From Pseudomonas viridiflava (GTDB taxonomy: Bacteria; Pseudomonadota; Gammaproteobacteria; Pseudomonadales; Pseudomonadaceae): DNA of 64,000 nucleotides. The translations under genes were made by a program, and so were the position numbers. The DNA lies in assembly GCF_900591205.1 (NCBI RefSeq), contig NZ_UUPU01000064.1, positions 62,001 through 126,000 on the forward strand, in the 5' to 3' direction. The notes under the pieces are model-generated. The model was not told where the DNA came from. It ran no database searches and saw nothing but the letters and a program-made list of their open reading frames with translations. Below, piece after piece: positions 16,619 through 25,981 of the stretch (within the stretch, counting starts at the first letter, position 1; every line of letters starts with the position of its first letter).

Positions 16619-18184
16619 TCAGCGGTTGAAACGTTCAACCAGCGCGTATTGGGTGGACGCGGTATTGGTCAGTTCCTTGCTCAGGTCCGTGGATTGATGG
16701 GCCTGGATCGAGGTCTGATCGGCCAGCTCGGCGATGGTGGTGATGTTGCGGCTGATCTCCTCGGCGACCGCGCTTTGCTCTTCGGTGGCGGCGGCGATCT
16801 GGGTGGTCATGTCGGTGATATGCGACACGGCCTCGCTGATACCCACCAGCGCCTTGTCCGCCTCCAGCACCCACGCCACGCCTTCCTGGGCCTGGCGCTG
16901 GCCGTGTTGCATGCTGTGTACGGCATTGTTGGAGGACGCCTGGAGCTGGGTAATCAGCCCATGGATCTGGGTGGTGGATTGGGACGTGCGCTGGGCCAGT
17001 TGGCGCACCTCATCGGCCACCACCGCAAAGCCGCGGCCCATGTCGCCGGCGCGGGCGGCTTCAATGGCGGCGTTGAGGGCCAGCAGGTTGGTTTGATCGG
17101 CGATGCCTTTGATCACATCCACCACGCTGCCGATTTCATCGCTGTCGCGGGCCAGTTGCGCCACGCTGACCCCGGTCTCGGCGACCACGGCGGAGAGGCG
17201 CTCGATAGCTTCACGGGTATCGCGTGCCACCTCACGTCCGCGCCCGGTCAGGCCATTGGCCTGCTGTGTGGCGTCGGCGGTGCGCTGCACGTGGCTGGCG
17301 ACTTCCTGGGTGGTCGCAGCCATCTGGTTGACGGCGGCCGAGACCTGCTCGGTTTCGACGCGCTGGCGGTCCAGCCCCTTAGCGCTGGCGGTGGCCAACT
17401 GATCGGATTGCCCGGCGAGCGCACTGAGTTGTTCGGCACTGTCCTGCAGGCGCGTCAGGCAGGTTTTCAGGCGTGCGGTCTGGCTGAGGAAGGCTGTTTC
17501 CAAGCGGGCCTGGGGGCCACGGGCGTCGCTGTACATCTGGGCGATCAAGGCATCCGAGGTCGAGGGTTCGACACCCGCCAACAGGCGCAAGGTACTGCTT
17601 TGGCGCCAGCGCGAGCAGAGCATCCCCACCGGCACGGCGACCGCCACAGCCACCGCGATGGCCAGCGGTGCACTGAGGAACAGCCCGGCAACACTGCCGA
17701 CCACTGCGGTTGCCGCATACGGTATGCAGCTGGCGACTGTCGGCAGCCAGGCATCCTGGCGCGGCACTGCCGGCTTGCCCTGGCTGATGCGCAGGTACAG
17801 GGCCTGCGCGCGGCGGATTTCATCGGACGTGGGCTTGACCCGCACCGACTCGAAACCCACCACGTTGTTGCCTTCGAAGATCGGCGTGACGTAGGCGTTG
17901 ACCCAATAGTGGTCGCCGTTTTTCGAGCGGTTCTTGACGATGCCCATCCACGGCAGACCTTGCTTGAGCGCACCCCACATGTGCGCAAATACGGCCGGAG
18001 GCACATCGGGGTGGCGCACGATGTTCTGTGGCGCGCCGATCAGGTCGGCACGCTCAAAGCCACTGATATCGACGAAGGCATCGTTGCAGTAAGTGATCAC
18101 ACCTCGAACATCCGTCGCCGAGATGAGCTTTTGTTGCGGCGCGAGTGAAATCTCGCGTTGTGTAACTGGCTGGTTGTTGCGCAT
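16619..18184 (-). CDS. aer: Aer-type aerotaxis chemoreceptor (PAS-MCP)
   Basis: A 521-residue receptor with the layout of Pseudomonas Aer. An N-terminal PAS domain (about 15-115, with TYCNDAFVDISGF and KNRSKNGDHYWVNAYVTPI, the FAD-binding type) is followed by two closely spaced hydrophobic segments (about 155-190) with no periplasmic domain. A long helical signalling domain follows, with the conserved hairpin tip VIKGIADQTNLLALNAAIEA and GRGFAVVADEVRQLAQRT. It senses redox state through bound FAD and signals to CheA/CheW. Monocistronic, with its own terminator. Confidence 0.92.
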   Translation of the reverse strand: MRNNQPVTQREISLAPQQKLISATDVRGVITYCNDAFVDISGFERADLIGAPQNIVRHPDVPPAVFAHMWGALKQGLPWMGIVKNRSKNGDHYWVNAYVTPIFEGNNVVGFESVRVKPTSDEIRRAQALYLRISQGKPAVPRQDAWLPTVASCIPYAATAVVGSVAGLFLSAPLAIAVAVAVAVPVGMLCSRWRQSSTLRLLAGVEPSTSDALIAQMYSDARGPQARLETAFLSQTARLKTCLTRLQDSAEQLSALAGQSDQLATASAKGLDRQRVETEQVSAAVNQMAATTQEVASHVQRTADATQQANGLTGRGREVARDTREAIERLSAVVAETGVSVAQLARDSDEIGSVVDVIKGIADQTNLLALNAAIEAARAGDMGRGFAVVADEVRQLAQRTSQSTTQIHGLITQLQASSNNAVHSMQHGQRQAQEGVAWVLEADKALVGISEAVSHITDMTTQIAAATEEQSAVAEEISRNITTIAELADQTSIQAHQSTDLSKELTNTASTQYALVERFNR

Positions 18185-18346
18185 TCCGACTACTCCCTGG
18201 TTGCACTCAATCCATCGGCGCCAACTGGCAGAAGATTAATGCACATTGGCTATTTCGCCAGCCGCTGGTCAAAAGCCTGAAACTTGTGGGTGAAACACTT
18301 CATAATGGCGGCCATTTTTATATAGCCCGTTATTCTGGTGTGCCCC

Positions 18347-20545
18347 ATGGAAATCAAGGTCAACTTTCTCGACAACCTCCGGCTTGAAGCCAAGTTCGAT
18401 GACTTCACGGTGATTGCCGACCAGCCGATCCGCTATAAAGGCGATGGCTCGGCGCCGGGGCCATTCGATTACTTCCTGGCTTCGTCGGCGTTGTGTGCGG
18501 CGTACTTTGTGAAGTTGTACTGCGCAACGCGCAATATCCCCACGGATAATATTCGCCTGTCGCAGAACAATATCGTCGACCCCGAAAACCGCTATAACCA
18601 GATCTTCAAGATCCAGGTGGAATTGCCGGCAGATATTTCCGATAAAGACCGCCAGGGCATTCTGCGTTCCATCGACCGTTGCACCGTGAAAAAAGTGGTG
18701 CAGGCCGGTCCCGAGTTCGTGATCGAAGAAGTGGAAAACCTCGACGCCGATGCCCAGGCGTTGTTGATGCCAAGCGCCACCTCTGAAGCGGGCACCTACA
18801 TCGCCGGCAAGGACCTGCCGCTGGAGCAGACCATCGCCAACATGTCCGGGATCCTCGCGGGCCTGGGCATGAAGATTGAAATCGCCTCGTGGCGCAATAT
18901 CGTGCCGAACGTGTGGTCGCTGCATATCCGCGATGCGCACTCGCCGATGTGCTTCACCAACGGCAAGGGCGCGACCAAGGAAGGTGCGCTGGCGTCGGCG
19001 TTGGGCGAATTTATCGAACGCCTCAACTGCAACTTCTTCTACAACGACCAGTTCTGGGGCGAAGAAATCGCCAATGCGCCGTTCGTGCATTACCCGGATG
19101 AGCGCTGGTTCCAGCCGGGGCCTGAAGATCAGTTGCCGACGCAAATTCTCGACGCCTACTGCCTCAAGGTCTACAACCGCGATGGCGAATTGCGTGGTTC
19201 GCACCTGTTCGACACCAACTCCGGCAATGAAGAGCGCGGCATTGTTTCGCTGCCGTTCGTGCGTCAGTCGGACGGCGAGGTGGTGTATTTTCCGTCCAAC
19301 CTGATCGAAAACCTCTACCTCAGCAATGGCATGAGCGCGGGCAACACCCTGGCCGAAGCCCAGGTGCAGTGCCTGTCGGAAATCTTCGAGCGGGCGGTGA
19401 AACGCGAAATCATCGAAGGCGAGTTCGCACTGCCGGACGTACCGGCCGAGGTGCTGGCCAAATACCCGAGCATCCTCGCCGGCATCCAGGGCCTGGAAGC
19501 CCAGGGCTTCCCGGTGCTGGTCAAGGACGCGTCCCTGGGCGGTGAATTCCCGGTGATGTGCGTGACCTTGATGAACCCGCGCACCGGCGGCGTGTTCGCC
19601 TCGTTCGGCGCGCACCCGAGCCTGGAAGTGGCGCTGGAACGCAGCTTGACCGAGCTGCTGCAAGGCCGCAGTTTCGAAGGCTTGAACGACTTGCCGCAGC
19701 CGACCTTCGAAGGTCAGGCGGTGACCGAGCCGAACAACTTCGTGGAGCACTTCATCGACTCCAGCGGCGTGGTGTCATGGCGCTTCTTCAGTGCCCGGTC
19801 GGACTACGAATTTGTGGAGTGGGACTTCTCCGGCCAGGGTGAAAACTCGAATGCCGAAGAGGCCGCGACGCTGTTCGGCATCCTCGAAAACATGGGTAAA
19901 GAATCCTATATGGCGGTGTACGAACACCTTGGCGCAACCGCCTGCCGCATCCTGGTGCCGGACTACTCGGAAATCTACCCAGTGGACGACCTGATCTGGG
20001 ACAACACCAAAAAGGCGCTGTTCTTCCGCCAGGACATCCTCAACCTGCACCGCCTCGATGACACCGAACTGAACGCGTTGGTTGAGCGCCTGATCGAAAG
20101 CGAGCTGGACGACTACACCGATATCACCACCTTGATCGGCATCGAGTTCGACGACAACACCGCGTGGGGCCAACTGACCATCCTGGAGCTCAAGCTGCTG
20201 ATCTTCCTCGCCTTGCAGCAGCACGAAGAAGCCAAGGAGTGCGTGGAGATGTTCCTCCAGTACAACGACAACACGGCCGAGCGCGGGTTGTTTTACCAGG
20301 CGATGAATGCGGTGCTGGAAATGGAACTGGACGACGATCTGCAACTGGCGGATTACGAGGCCAACTTCCGGCGCATGTTCGGTAATGAGCGGATGGATGC
20401 GGTGATCGGGTCGGTCAATGGCAGCGTGCGGTTCCACGGGCTGACGCCGACCAGCATGAAGCTGGAAGGGCTGGACCGGCATTTGCGCTTGATCGACAGT
20501 TACAAGAAGCTGCATGCGGCGCGGGCCAGCATCACGCTGGCCTGA
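18347..20545 (+). CDS. OsmC-YcaO fusion protein
   Basis: A 732-residue protein in three parts. Residues 1-140 are an OsmC/Ohr-type domain with both peroxidatic-type cysteines in place (SSALC, C50; RCTVKK, C112). Residues about 155-560 are a YcaO domain matching E. coli YcaO (NVWSLHIRD, CFTNGKGATKEGALASALGE with the ATP-binding acidic residues, GMSAGNTLAEAQVQ). The C-terminal 150 residues are acidic and helical, TPR-like (LQQHEEAKECVEMFL). YcaO proteins use ATP to activate amide backbones; E. coli YcaO supports RimO methylthiolation of ribosomal protein S12. ATG 18347 is preferred over GTG 18338. Monocistronic, followed by a REP pair. Confidence 0.88.
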   Translation: MEIKVNFLDNLRLEAKFDDFTVIADQPIRYKGDGSAPGPFDYFLASSALCAAYFVKLYCATRNIPTDNIRLSQNNIVDPENRYNQIFKIQVELPADISDKDRQGILRSIDRCTVKKVVQAGPEFVIEEVENLDADAQALLMPSATSEAGTYIAGKDLPLEQTIANMSGILAGLGMKIEIASWRNIVPNVWSLHIRDAHSPMCFTNGKGATKEGALASALGEFIERLNCNFFYNDQFWGEEIANAPFVHYPDERWFQPGPEDQLPTQILDAYCLKVYNRDGELRGSHLFDTNSGNEERGIVSLPFVRQSDGEVVYFPSNLIENLYLSNGMSAGNTLAEAQVQCLSEIFERAVKREIIEGEFALPDVPAEVLAKYPSILAGIQGLEAQGFPVLVKDASLGGEFPVMCVTLMNPRTGGVFASFGAHPSLEVALERSLTELLQGRSFEGLNDLPQPTFEGQAVTEPNNFVEHFIDSSGVVSWRFFSARSDYEFVEWDFSGQGENSNAEEAATLFGILENMGKESYMAVYEHLGATACRILVPDYSEIYPVDDLIWDNTKKALFFRQDILNLHRLDDTELNALVERLIESELDDYTDITTLIGIEFDDNTAWGQLTILELKLLIFLALQQHEEAKECVEMFLQYNDNTAERGLFYQAMNAVLEMELDDDLQLADYEANFRRMFGNERMDAVIGSVNGSVRFHGLTPTSMKLEGLDRHLRLIDSYKKLHAARASITLA

Positions 20546-20555
20546 CGCACGTCCC

Positions 20556-20642
20556 TGTGGGAGCTGGCTTGCCTGCGATGCGGACACCTCGTTGTGTCAG
20601 GTGTACCTGGGTGATGCTATCGCAGGCAAGCCAGCTCCCACA
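20556..20642. repeat. REP doublet (REPIN-like hairpin)
   Basis: Two inverted 24-nt REP arms, 20556-20579 and 20619-20642, are perfectly complementary (core GTGGGAGCTGGCTTGCC) and separated by about 39 nt. This is the common pseudomonad REPIN arrangement. It lies between convergent genes and may also limit read-through. Confidence 0.9.
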
Positions 20643-20660
20643 TTTGACCGAGTTCTGTCG

Positions 20661-21827
20661 TTAGATCCGCGCCAAGGCCTGCGCCAAGTCCGCCCGCAGG
20701 TCCTCCACGTCCTCAACCCCCACCGACAACCGCACCAAGCCATCGCCAATCCCGAGCTGCGCCCGCGTCGCCGCCGGGATGCTCGCATGGGTCATGATCG
20801 CCGGGTGTTCGATCAGGCTTTCGACGCCGCCCAGGCTCTCGGCCAGGGCGAAGATCTTGACGTTTTCCAGGAAGCGCCTGGCACCGGCCAGGTCACTGTT
20901 CAGGTCCACTGAGATCATCCCGCCAAACCCGCGCATCTGTGTGCGGGCCAGTGCGTGCTGCGGGTGGGACGCGAGCCCCGGGTAATACACCCGCGCCACT
21001 TGGGGTTGTTGTTCCAGCCAGGTGGCCAGGTCCAGCGCGTTGCTGCAATGGCGCTCCATGCGCAGCGCCAGGGTTTTTACCCCGCGCAGGGTCAGGAAGG
21101 CGTCGAAGGGCCCGGCGATGGCGCCGACCGAGTTCTGCAGGAAACCCAGGCGCTCGGCCAGCGCCGGGTTGTCGCCGACGATGGCGATACCGCCGATCAC
21201 ATCGGAGTGGCCGTTGAGGTATTTGGTGGTGGAGTGCACCACCACATCAAATCCCAGCTCCAGCGGCCGCTGAATCCACGGGCTGGCAAAGGTGTTGTCG
21301 GCCACGCAGATAATGTCGCGGTCACGGCAGATACGGGCGATGGCGCTGAGGTCGGTGAGGCTCAGCAGCGGGTTGCTCGGGGTTTCGACCCAGACCATGC
21401 GCGTGTCGTGCTGCAGTGCGGCTTCAAACGCCGACACATCGCTGAGGTCGACAAAACTGAAGCGGTGCCCGGCGCTGCGCTGGCGCACCTTGTCAAACAG
21501 GCGGAAGGTGCCGCCGTACAGGTCGTTGCCGGAGACGATATGGGCGCCGGCGTCGAGCAATTCGAGCACTGTGGAAATCGCCGCCAGCCCGGACGCGAAG
21601 GCAAACGCCTGGCTGCCGCCCTCCAGGTCGGCCACGCAGCGTTCCAGGGCAAACCGCGTGGGGTTGTGGGAGCGGCCATAGTCGAAGCCCTTGTGCACGC
21701 CGGGACTGTCTTGCAGGTAAGTGGAGTTGGCGTAGATCGGCGGCATCAGCGCGCCCGTAGTCGGGTCGGGGGACTGCCCGGCATGGATCACACGGGTGGC
21801 AAATGCAGTTTTATCGGGCTGACTCAT
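20661..21827 (-). CDS. cystathionine gamma-lyase / gamma-synthase family PLP enzyme
   Basis: A 388-residue Cys/Met-metabolism PLP enzyme. Features are YGRSHNPTRFALE, the FASGLAAISTVLELL phosphate-binding region, the cofactor Asp in ADNTFASPW, the Schiff-base Lys202 in HSTTKYLNGHSD, and C-terminal SLGGVESLIEHPA. It overlaps the upstream cystathionine beta-synthase gene by 4 bp (ATGA). The pair together would run reverse transsulfuration: homocysteine plus serine to cystathionine, then to cysteine. This context favours gamma-lyase over gamma-synthase activity. Confidence 0.9.
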   Translation of the reverse strand: MSQPDKTAFATRVIHAGQSPDPTTGALMPPIYANSTYLQDSPGVHKGFDYGRSHNPTRFALERCVADLEGGSQAFAFASGLAAISTVLELLDAGAHIVSGNDLYGGTFRLFDKVRQRSAGHRFSFVDLSDVSAFEAALQHDTRMVWVETPSNPLLSLTDLSAIARICRDRDIICVADNTFASPWIQRPLELGFDVVVHSTTKYLNGHSDVIGGIAIVGDNPALAERLGFLQNSVGAIAGPFDAFLTLRGVKTLALRMERHCSNALDLATWLEQQPQVARVYYPGLASHPQHALARTQMRGFGGMISVDLNSDLAGARRFLENVKIFALAESLGGVESLIEHPAIMTHASIPAATRAQLGIGDGLVRLSVGVEDVEDLRADLAQALARI

Positions 21828-23200
21828 GCAAGGGATCTCCGTAGGTGGTTGAGCAGGTCGACGCGGGTGATCAGGCCGTGAAAGCCCGATGCATCGGCGA
21901 TAATCGCGACCAGGCCGCGATCGAGTTCCGCCTGCAACTCGGCCAGGCTGGCGCCGGGGGCCAGGGTTTGCAGGGTATTGGTCATGGCGCTGGCGACGTT
22001 CAAGGTGAAGTGCGTGGCGTCCTGGTGCAGGCCCAGCAGAATGTCGGATTCATCAATCACCCCCACCAGTTGGCGCCCCTCCACCAACACCGGCAACTGC
22101 GACACATCCGCCAGGCGCATGCGCTGGAAGGCGGTCAGCAGGGTGTCGTCGGGGCTCACGCTGATCACGCGGCCGTCTTCGAAGCGGCGGGCGATCAGGT
22201 CGCGCAAGTCGCCATAGTGTTTGTATTGCAGCAGGCCAGCGTCGTTCATCCACTGATCGTTGTAGACCTTGGACAGGTAGCGGGTGCCGGTGTCGCACAC
22301 AAAGGTGACCACGCGCTTGGGCTCGGTCTGTTCGCGGCAGTAACGCAGTGCAGCAGCCAGCAGGGTGCCGGTGGACGAGCCCCCTAGGATGCCCTCGGCC
22401 TTGAGCAGTTGGCGGGCGTGGTTGAAGCTTTCTTCATCGCTGATGGAGTAGGCGTGGCGCACGCTGGAGAGGTCGGCAATCGAGGGGATGAAATCCTCGC
22501 CAATGCCTTCTACCGCCCAGGACCCCGGCGTTTCCAGCTGGCCGCTGCGACTGTATTCGGCCATCACCGAGCCCACCGGGTCGGCCAGCACCATCTCCAG
22601 CTCGGGTTGCACGCGCTTGAAGAAGCGGGTCAGGCCGGTGAGGGTGCCCGCCGAGCCGACGCCCACCACAATCGCGTCCACATCATGCTGGGTTTGTGCC
22701 CAGATCTCCGGCGCGGTGCTGGTTTCGTGGGCCAGCGGGTTGGCCGGGTTGTTGAACTGGTCGGCAAAGAATGAGCCCGGTATGTCCTTGGCCAGGCGTG
22801 CGGCCACGTCCTGGTAATACTCGGGGTGGCCCTTGCCGACGTCCGAACGGGTGATATGCACCTCGGCGCCCATGGCCTTGAGGTGCAGCACTTTTTCGGT
22901 AGACATCTTGTCGGGCACCACCAGCACCACGCGGTAGCCTTTGGCCCGGCCTACCAGTGCCAGGCCCAGGCCGGTGTTGCCCGCCGTGGCTTCGATAATC
23001 GTGCCGCCGGGGCGCAGGCGGCCATCGCGTTCGGCGGCGTCGATCATCGCCAGGCCGATGCGGTCCTTGATGGAACCCCCGGGGTTCTGGGACTCAAGTT
23101 TGAGGAACAGCGTGCAAGGGCCGGTATCGAAACGGCTGACCCGAACCAGCGGCGTGTTACCGATCAGTTCGAGTACGGCGGGGCGCGAAGGCGTGGGCAT
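21824..23200 (-). CDS. cystathionine beta-synthase with CBS-domain pair
   Basis: A 458-residue protein: a fold-II PLP catalytic domain (NPGGSIKDRIG with Lys45; EATAGNTGLGLAL; GVGSAGTLTGL; GGSSTGTLLAA) followed by a tandem CBS-domain module from about 340 to the end (ISVSPDDTLLTAFQRMRLADVSQLPVL). No N-terminal haem-binding extension is present, unlike the mammalian enzyme. Start ATG 23200 has AGGTGA upstream; the longer open frame has no family support. First gene of a two-gene reverse-transsulfuration operon. Confidence 0.92.
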   Translation of the reverse strand: MPTPSRPAVLELIGNTPLVRVSRFDTGPCTLFLKLESQNPGGSIKDRIGLAMIDAAERDGRLRPGGTIIEATAGNTGLGLALVGRAKGYRVVLVVPDKMSTEKVLHLKAMGAEVHITRSDVGKGHPEYYQDVAARLAKDIPGSFFADQFNNPANPLAHETSTAPEIWAQTQHDVDAIVVGVGSAGTLTGLTRFFKRVQPELEMVLADPVGSVMAEYSRSGQLETPGSWAVEGIGEDFIPSIADLSSVRHAYSISDEESFNHARQLLKAEGILGGSSTGTLLAAALRYCREQTEPKRVVTFVCDTGTRYLSKVYNDQWMNDAGLLQYKHYGDLRDLIARRFEDGRVISVSPDDTLLTAFQRMRLADVSQLPVLVEGRQLVGVIDESDILLGLHQDATHFTLNVASAMTNTLQTLAPGASLAELQAELDRGLVAIIADASGFHGLITRVDLLNHLRRSLA

Positions 23201-23350
23201 GTCGTCACCTATGGAGAGCAAAATGCAAAGCATGGCTTGGAACATAGGCCGGTATCGGACGGGTCGCAACCGGACGGTCCGCTGAATGTCTTTTTTTGGC
23301 GCATGGGCGACGGGGGGATGCGCCATCAGCGCGCACGCGGTAAAGCGAAA

Positions 23351-23368
23351 GCCCCATATTCATGGGGC
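23351..23368. promoter_or_regulatory. hairpin in the cbs/atzF divergent promoter
   Basis: Inverted repeat GCCCCAT-attc-ATGGGGC, 64 bp before the allophanate hydrolase start. There is no T-tract, so it is more likely an operator or leader structure than a terminator. Confidence 0.4.
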
Positions 23369-23431
23369 CTTGGGGTTGGCCTGGGGTTTGCTTCAAGGAA
23401 TTCAAACTTGGATACAAGATGGAGTTCTCCC

Positions 23432-25228
23432 ATGCACAACCCCACAGGCTGGACCGTCGGCGAATGGCAAAGCGCTTACCGCAGCGGCGCAATCACTCCG
23501 GATCTTTTACTGACCCTGGCCGCCGGATACCCCGCCGTCGACACGGCCTGGATCGCCCGCGCCACACCGGCGCAACTGGCCGCGCAGCTCACCCAACTGA
23601 GTGAGCGCCTGGCGGCGGCGGGCGGCGATATCGCCCAATTGCCGCTGTATGGTGTGCCGTTTGCGATCAAGGACAATATTGACGCGGCCGGCTGGGAAAC
23701 CACCGCGGCATGCCCCGAATTTGCCTACAGCGCGGCGCAGGATGCCTCTGTCGTCCAAAAGCTGCGCGCAGCCGGCGCGATCCTGATGGGCAAGACCAAC
23801 CTCGACCAGTTCGCCACGGGCCTGGTGGGCACGCGCTCGCCGTATGGCGCGGTGGGCAACAGCTTTAATGCCGAGTATGTCAGCGGCGGCTCCAGCTCCG
23901 GCTCGGCGTCGGTGGTGGCTCGTGGGCTGGTGGCGTTTTCCCTGGGCACCGACACCGCAGGCTCCGGGCGTGTGCCGGCGGGGTTCAACAATATCGTGGG
24001 GTTGAAGCCGACCAAGGGCCGTTTGTCCAACACCGGCCTGGTGCCCGCGTGCCGCACGGTGGATTGCGTCTCGGTGTTCGCGCTCACCGTGGAATGCGCC
24101 GAAACCGTGGCGCACCTCGCCGAGGGCTATGACGCCAGCGACGCCTATTCACGTGCCAACCCCAATACTGCGCCGGTCGCGGTGGGCGCTGCGATCAAGC
24201 TGGCGATCCCGGCGACCCTGGAGTTTTTTGGCGACACCGCAAACCAGGCGGTGTTCGAGCAGGCGGTCGAGGGCTTCAAGGCGTTGGGCGCGGTCATCAC
24301 ACCGGTGGACTTCACGCCGTTCAAGGCGCTGGCGGACCAACTGTATTTCGGGCCCTGGGTCGCCGAGCGCACCGTCGCCCTGGAACGCATGCTGGAACAG
24401 CAACCCGACGCGATCAACCCGGTGGTGCGCGGCATTGTCGAAAGCGGGCGCCAATACACTGCCTGTGATGCCTATAAGGCCGAATACCTGCGCGCCGAAC
24501 TGAGCCGACGCATCAACCACAGCCTGGCCGGTTTTGATGCGTTGCTGGTGCCCACGTCACCGACCATTCGCAGCCTGGCGGAAATGGCCGAGGAGCCGGT
24601 GCGCTACAACTCCCAATTCGGCTATTACACCAACTTCACCAACCTGGCGGACCTCTCGGCCCTGGCGCTGCCCGCCGGCCTGCGTGCCGACGGTTTGCCC
24701 AGCGGCATTACCTTGCTCGCGCCGGCCTGGCATGACCGTGCCCTGGCCCACCTGGGCAAACGCTGGCAAACCAGCCTCAACCTGCCACTGGGTGCCACGC
24801 AACGTTACTTGCCTGCACCGGCTGCGGCGCTGCAAGCGCCTGGCACCGTGCGTGTAGCGGTGGTGGGCGCGCACCTTCGCGGCATGCCGCTGAATTTCCA
24901 ACTGACCGGGCGCAACGCGGTGCTGGTGGAACAGACCCAGACCGCCGATACCTACCGCCTGTATGCGCTGCCAGGCACCGTTCCGCCCAAGCCAGGGCTG
25001 GCCAAGGCGGACAGCGGGCGGGCGATCATCGTTGAGCTGTGGGACATGCCCATTGCGCGTTTCGGCGAATTTGTCGCTGAAATTCCCGCACCGTTGGGGA
25101 TCGGCAACCTGGTGCTGGCCGATGGTCGCAGCGTCAAAGGCTTTATCTGCGAGCCCTGGGCCTTGGCTGATGCCCTTGATATCACCGAGTTCGGTGGCTG
25201 GCGTGCCTTTATTGCGAGCCGGGGGTAA
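23432..25228 (+). CDS. atzF: allophanate hydrolase (AtzF-type amidase)
   Basis: A 598-residue amidase-signature enzyme with the Ser-cisSer-Lys triad visible: Lys80 (VPFAIKDNID), cis-Ser154 in SGGSSSGSA and Ser178 in TDTAGSGR. The C-terminal 140 residues (from about 460, VAVVGAHLRGMPLNFQL to GFICEPWAL) form the extra domain typical of allophanate hydrolases. It splits allophanate to ammonia and CO2 in urea or s-triazine breakdown. The open frame extends 600 bp upstream, but ATG 23432 with GGAG gives the family start. No urea carboxylase gene is adjacent; the next gene is a GntR regulator 2 bp away. Confidence 0.87.
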   Translation: MHNPTGWTVGEWQSAYRSGAITPDLLLTLAAGYPAVDTAWIARATPAQLAAQLTQLSERLAAAGGDIAQLPLYGVPFAIKDNIDAAGWETTAACPEFAYSAAQDASVVQKLRAAGAILMGKTNLDQFATGLVGTRSPYGAVGNSFNAEYVSGGSSSGSASVVARGLVAFSLGTDTAGSGRVPAGFNNIVGLKPTKGRLSNTGLVPACRTVDCVSVFALTVECAETVAHLAEGYDASDAYSRANPNTAPVAVGAAIKLAIPATLEFFGDTANQAVFEQAVEGFKALGAVITPVDFTPFKALADQLYFGPWVAERTVALERMLEQQPDAINPVVRGIVESGRQYTACDAYKAEYLRAELSRRINHSLAGFDALLVPTSPTIRSLAEMAEEPVRYNSQFGYYTNFTNLADLSALALPAGLRADGLPSGITLLAPAWHDRALAHLGKRWQTSLNLPLGATQRYLPAPAAALQAPGTVRVAVVGAHLRGMPLNFQLTGRNAVLVEQTQTADTYRLYALPGTVPPKPGLAKADSGRAIIVELWDMPIARFGEFVAEIPAPLGIGNLVLADGRSVKGFICEPWALADALDITEFGGWRAFIASRG

Positions 25229-25230
25229 GC

Positions 25231-25926
25231 ATGCAACTGGCAACGGCGAGAACCACCAAGGCGCGGCCGGACAGCCTGGCGGAGCAGATTTACGCGCAGC
25301 TCAAGGCGGATATTTTCGAGTTTCGCCTGCTGCCGGGTGATCGCTTCAGCGAAGGCGAAGTGGCCGAGCGCGTCAACGCCAGCCGCACGCCGGTGCGCCA
25401 GGCGCTGTATCGCCTGGAGAAGGAGGGGTATCTGGAGGTGTATTTCCGCAGCGGCTGGCAAGTCAAGCCCTTCGATTTTGCCTATTTCGAAGAACTGTAT
25501 GACCTGCGCATCGTGCTGGAACTGGCGGCGGTCAGCCGTCTCTGCGCGATGCAGGCACCGAGCCCGGTGTTGCAAACGCTGCAGGCCACCTGGCTGGTCC
25601 AGGTGAGCGAGCGCCTGCAGGACACCCAGGCGGTGTCCGCGCTGGATGAGCGCTTTCACTGCGCACTGGTGGAGGCGACCGGCAACCGTGAAATGGCGCG
25701 TATGCACTACGCCATCACGGAAAAGATTCGCATCATTCGTCGACTCGACTTTACCCAGCCCGCTCGCATTGCGGCGACCTACGAGGAGCATGGGCAAATT
25801 CTCACGGCCATCCTGCAACGGCGCGGTGAGCTGGCGCAGCAACTGCTTGAACGTCATATCCAACTCAGCAAGCAGGCGGTGCGCGAGATCACCTTGCACA
25901 AGTTGCATATGGCCAGGTCGGGCTGA
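25231..25926 (+). CDS. GntR-family regulator (FadR/VanR-type)
   Basis: A 231-residue regulator: winged HTH at 18-80 (FSEGEVAERVNASRTPVRQALYRLEKEGYLEV) and an all-helical FCD ligand domain with the metal-binding pattern (Asp/His residues in LDERFHCALVEATGN and a late HGQIL, HIQLSK). It starts 2 bp after the allophanate hydrolase stop, so it is co-transcribed and probably controls that gene in response to a small acid. Confidence 0.9.
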   Translation: MQLATARTTKARPDSLAEQIYAQLKADIFEFRLLPGDRFSEGEVAERVNASRTPVRQALYRLEKEGYLEVYFRSGWQVKPFDFAYFEELYDLRIVLELAAVSRLCAMQAPSPVLQTLQATWLVQVSERLQDTQAVSALDERFHCALVEATGNREMARMHYAITEKIRIIRRLDFTQPARIAATYEEHGQILTAILQRRGELAQQLLERHIQLSKQAVREITLHKLHMARSG

Positions 25927-25955
25927 TGTCCTGAGGCGAAGTGGCCCCTTGTAGT

Positions 25956-25973
25956 GAGCGGGAAAGCCCGCTC
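25956..25973. repeat. REP-type palindrome
   Basis: GAGCGGG-aaag-CCCGCTC followed by GCCACA, a single REP-like hairpin of the P. fluorescens type, in the 55 bp between the convergent GntR and DapA-family genes. Confidence 0.7.
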
Positions 25974-25981
25974 GCCACAGG

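Noticed and set aside
18269..19750. 493-codon minus-strand open frame opposite osmC-ycaO
   Set aside because: Antisense shadow; the plus-strand protein matches two known families.
20661..23200. Cystathionine gene pair considered as cysteine synthase plus methionine gamma-lyase
   Set aside because: The CBS-domain pair and ATGA coupling to a Cys/Met PLP enzyme fit reverse transsulfuration better; strict enzyme specificity still cannot be read.
22826..23431. 202-codon N-terminal extension of the allophanate hydrolase frame
   Set aside because: It runs antisense through the cystathionine beta-synthase gene and has no homology; ATG 23432 has GGAG and the family start.
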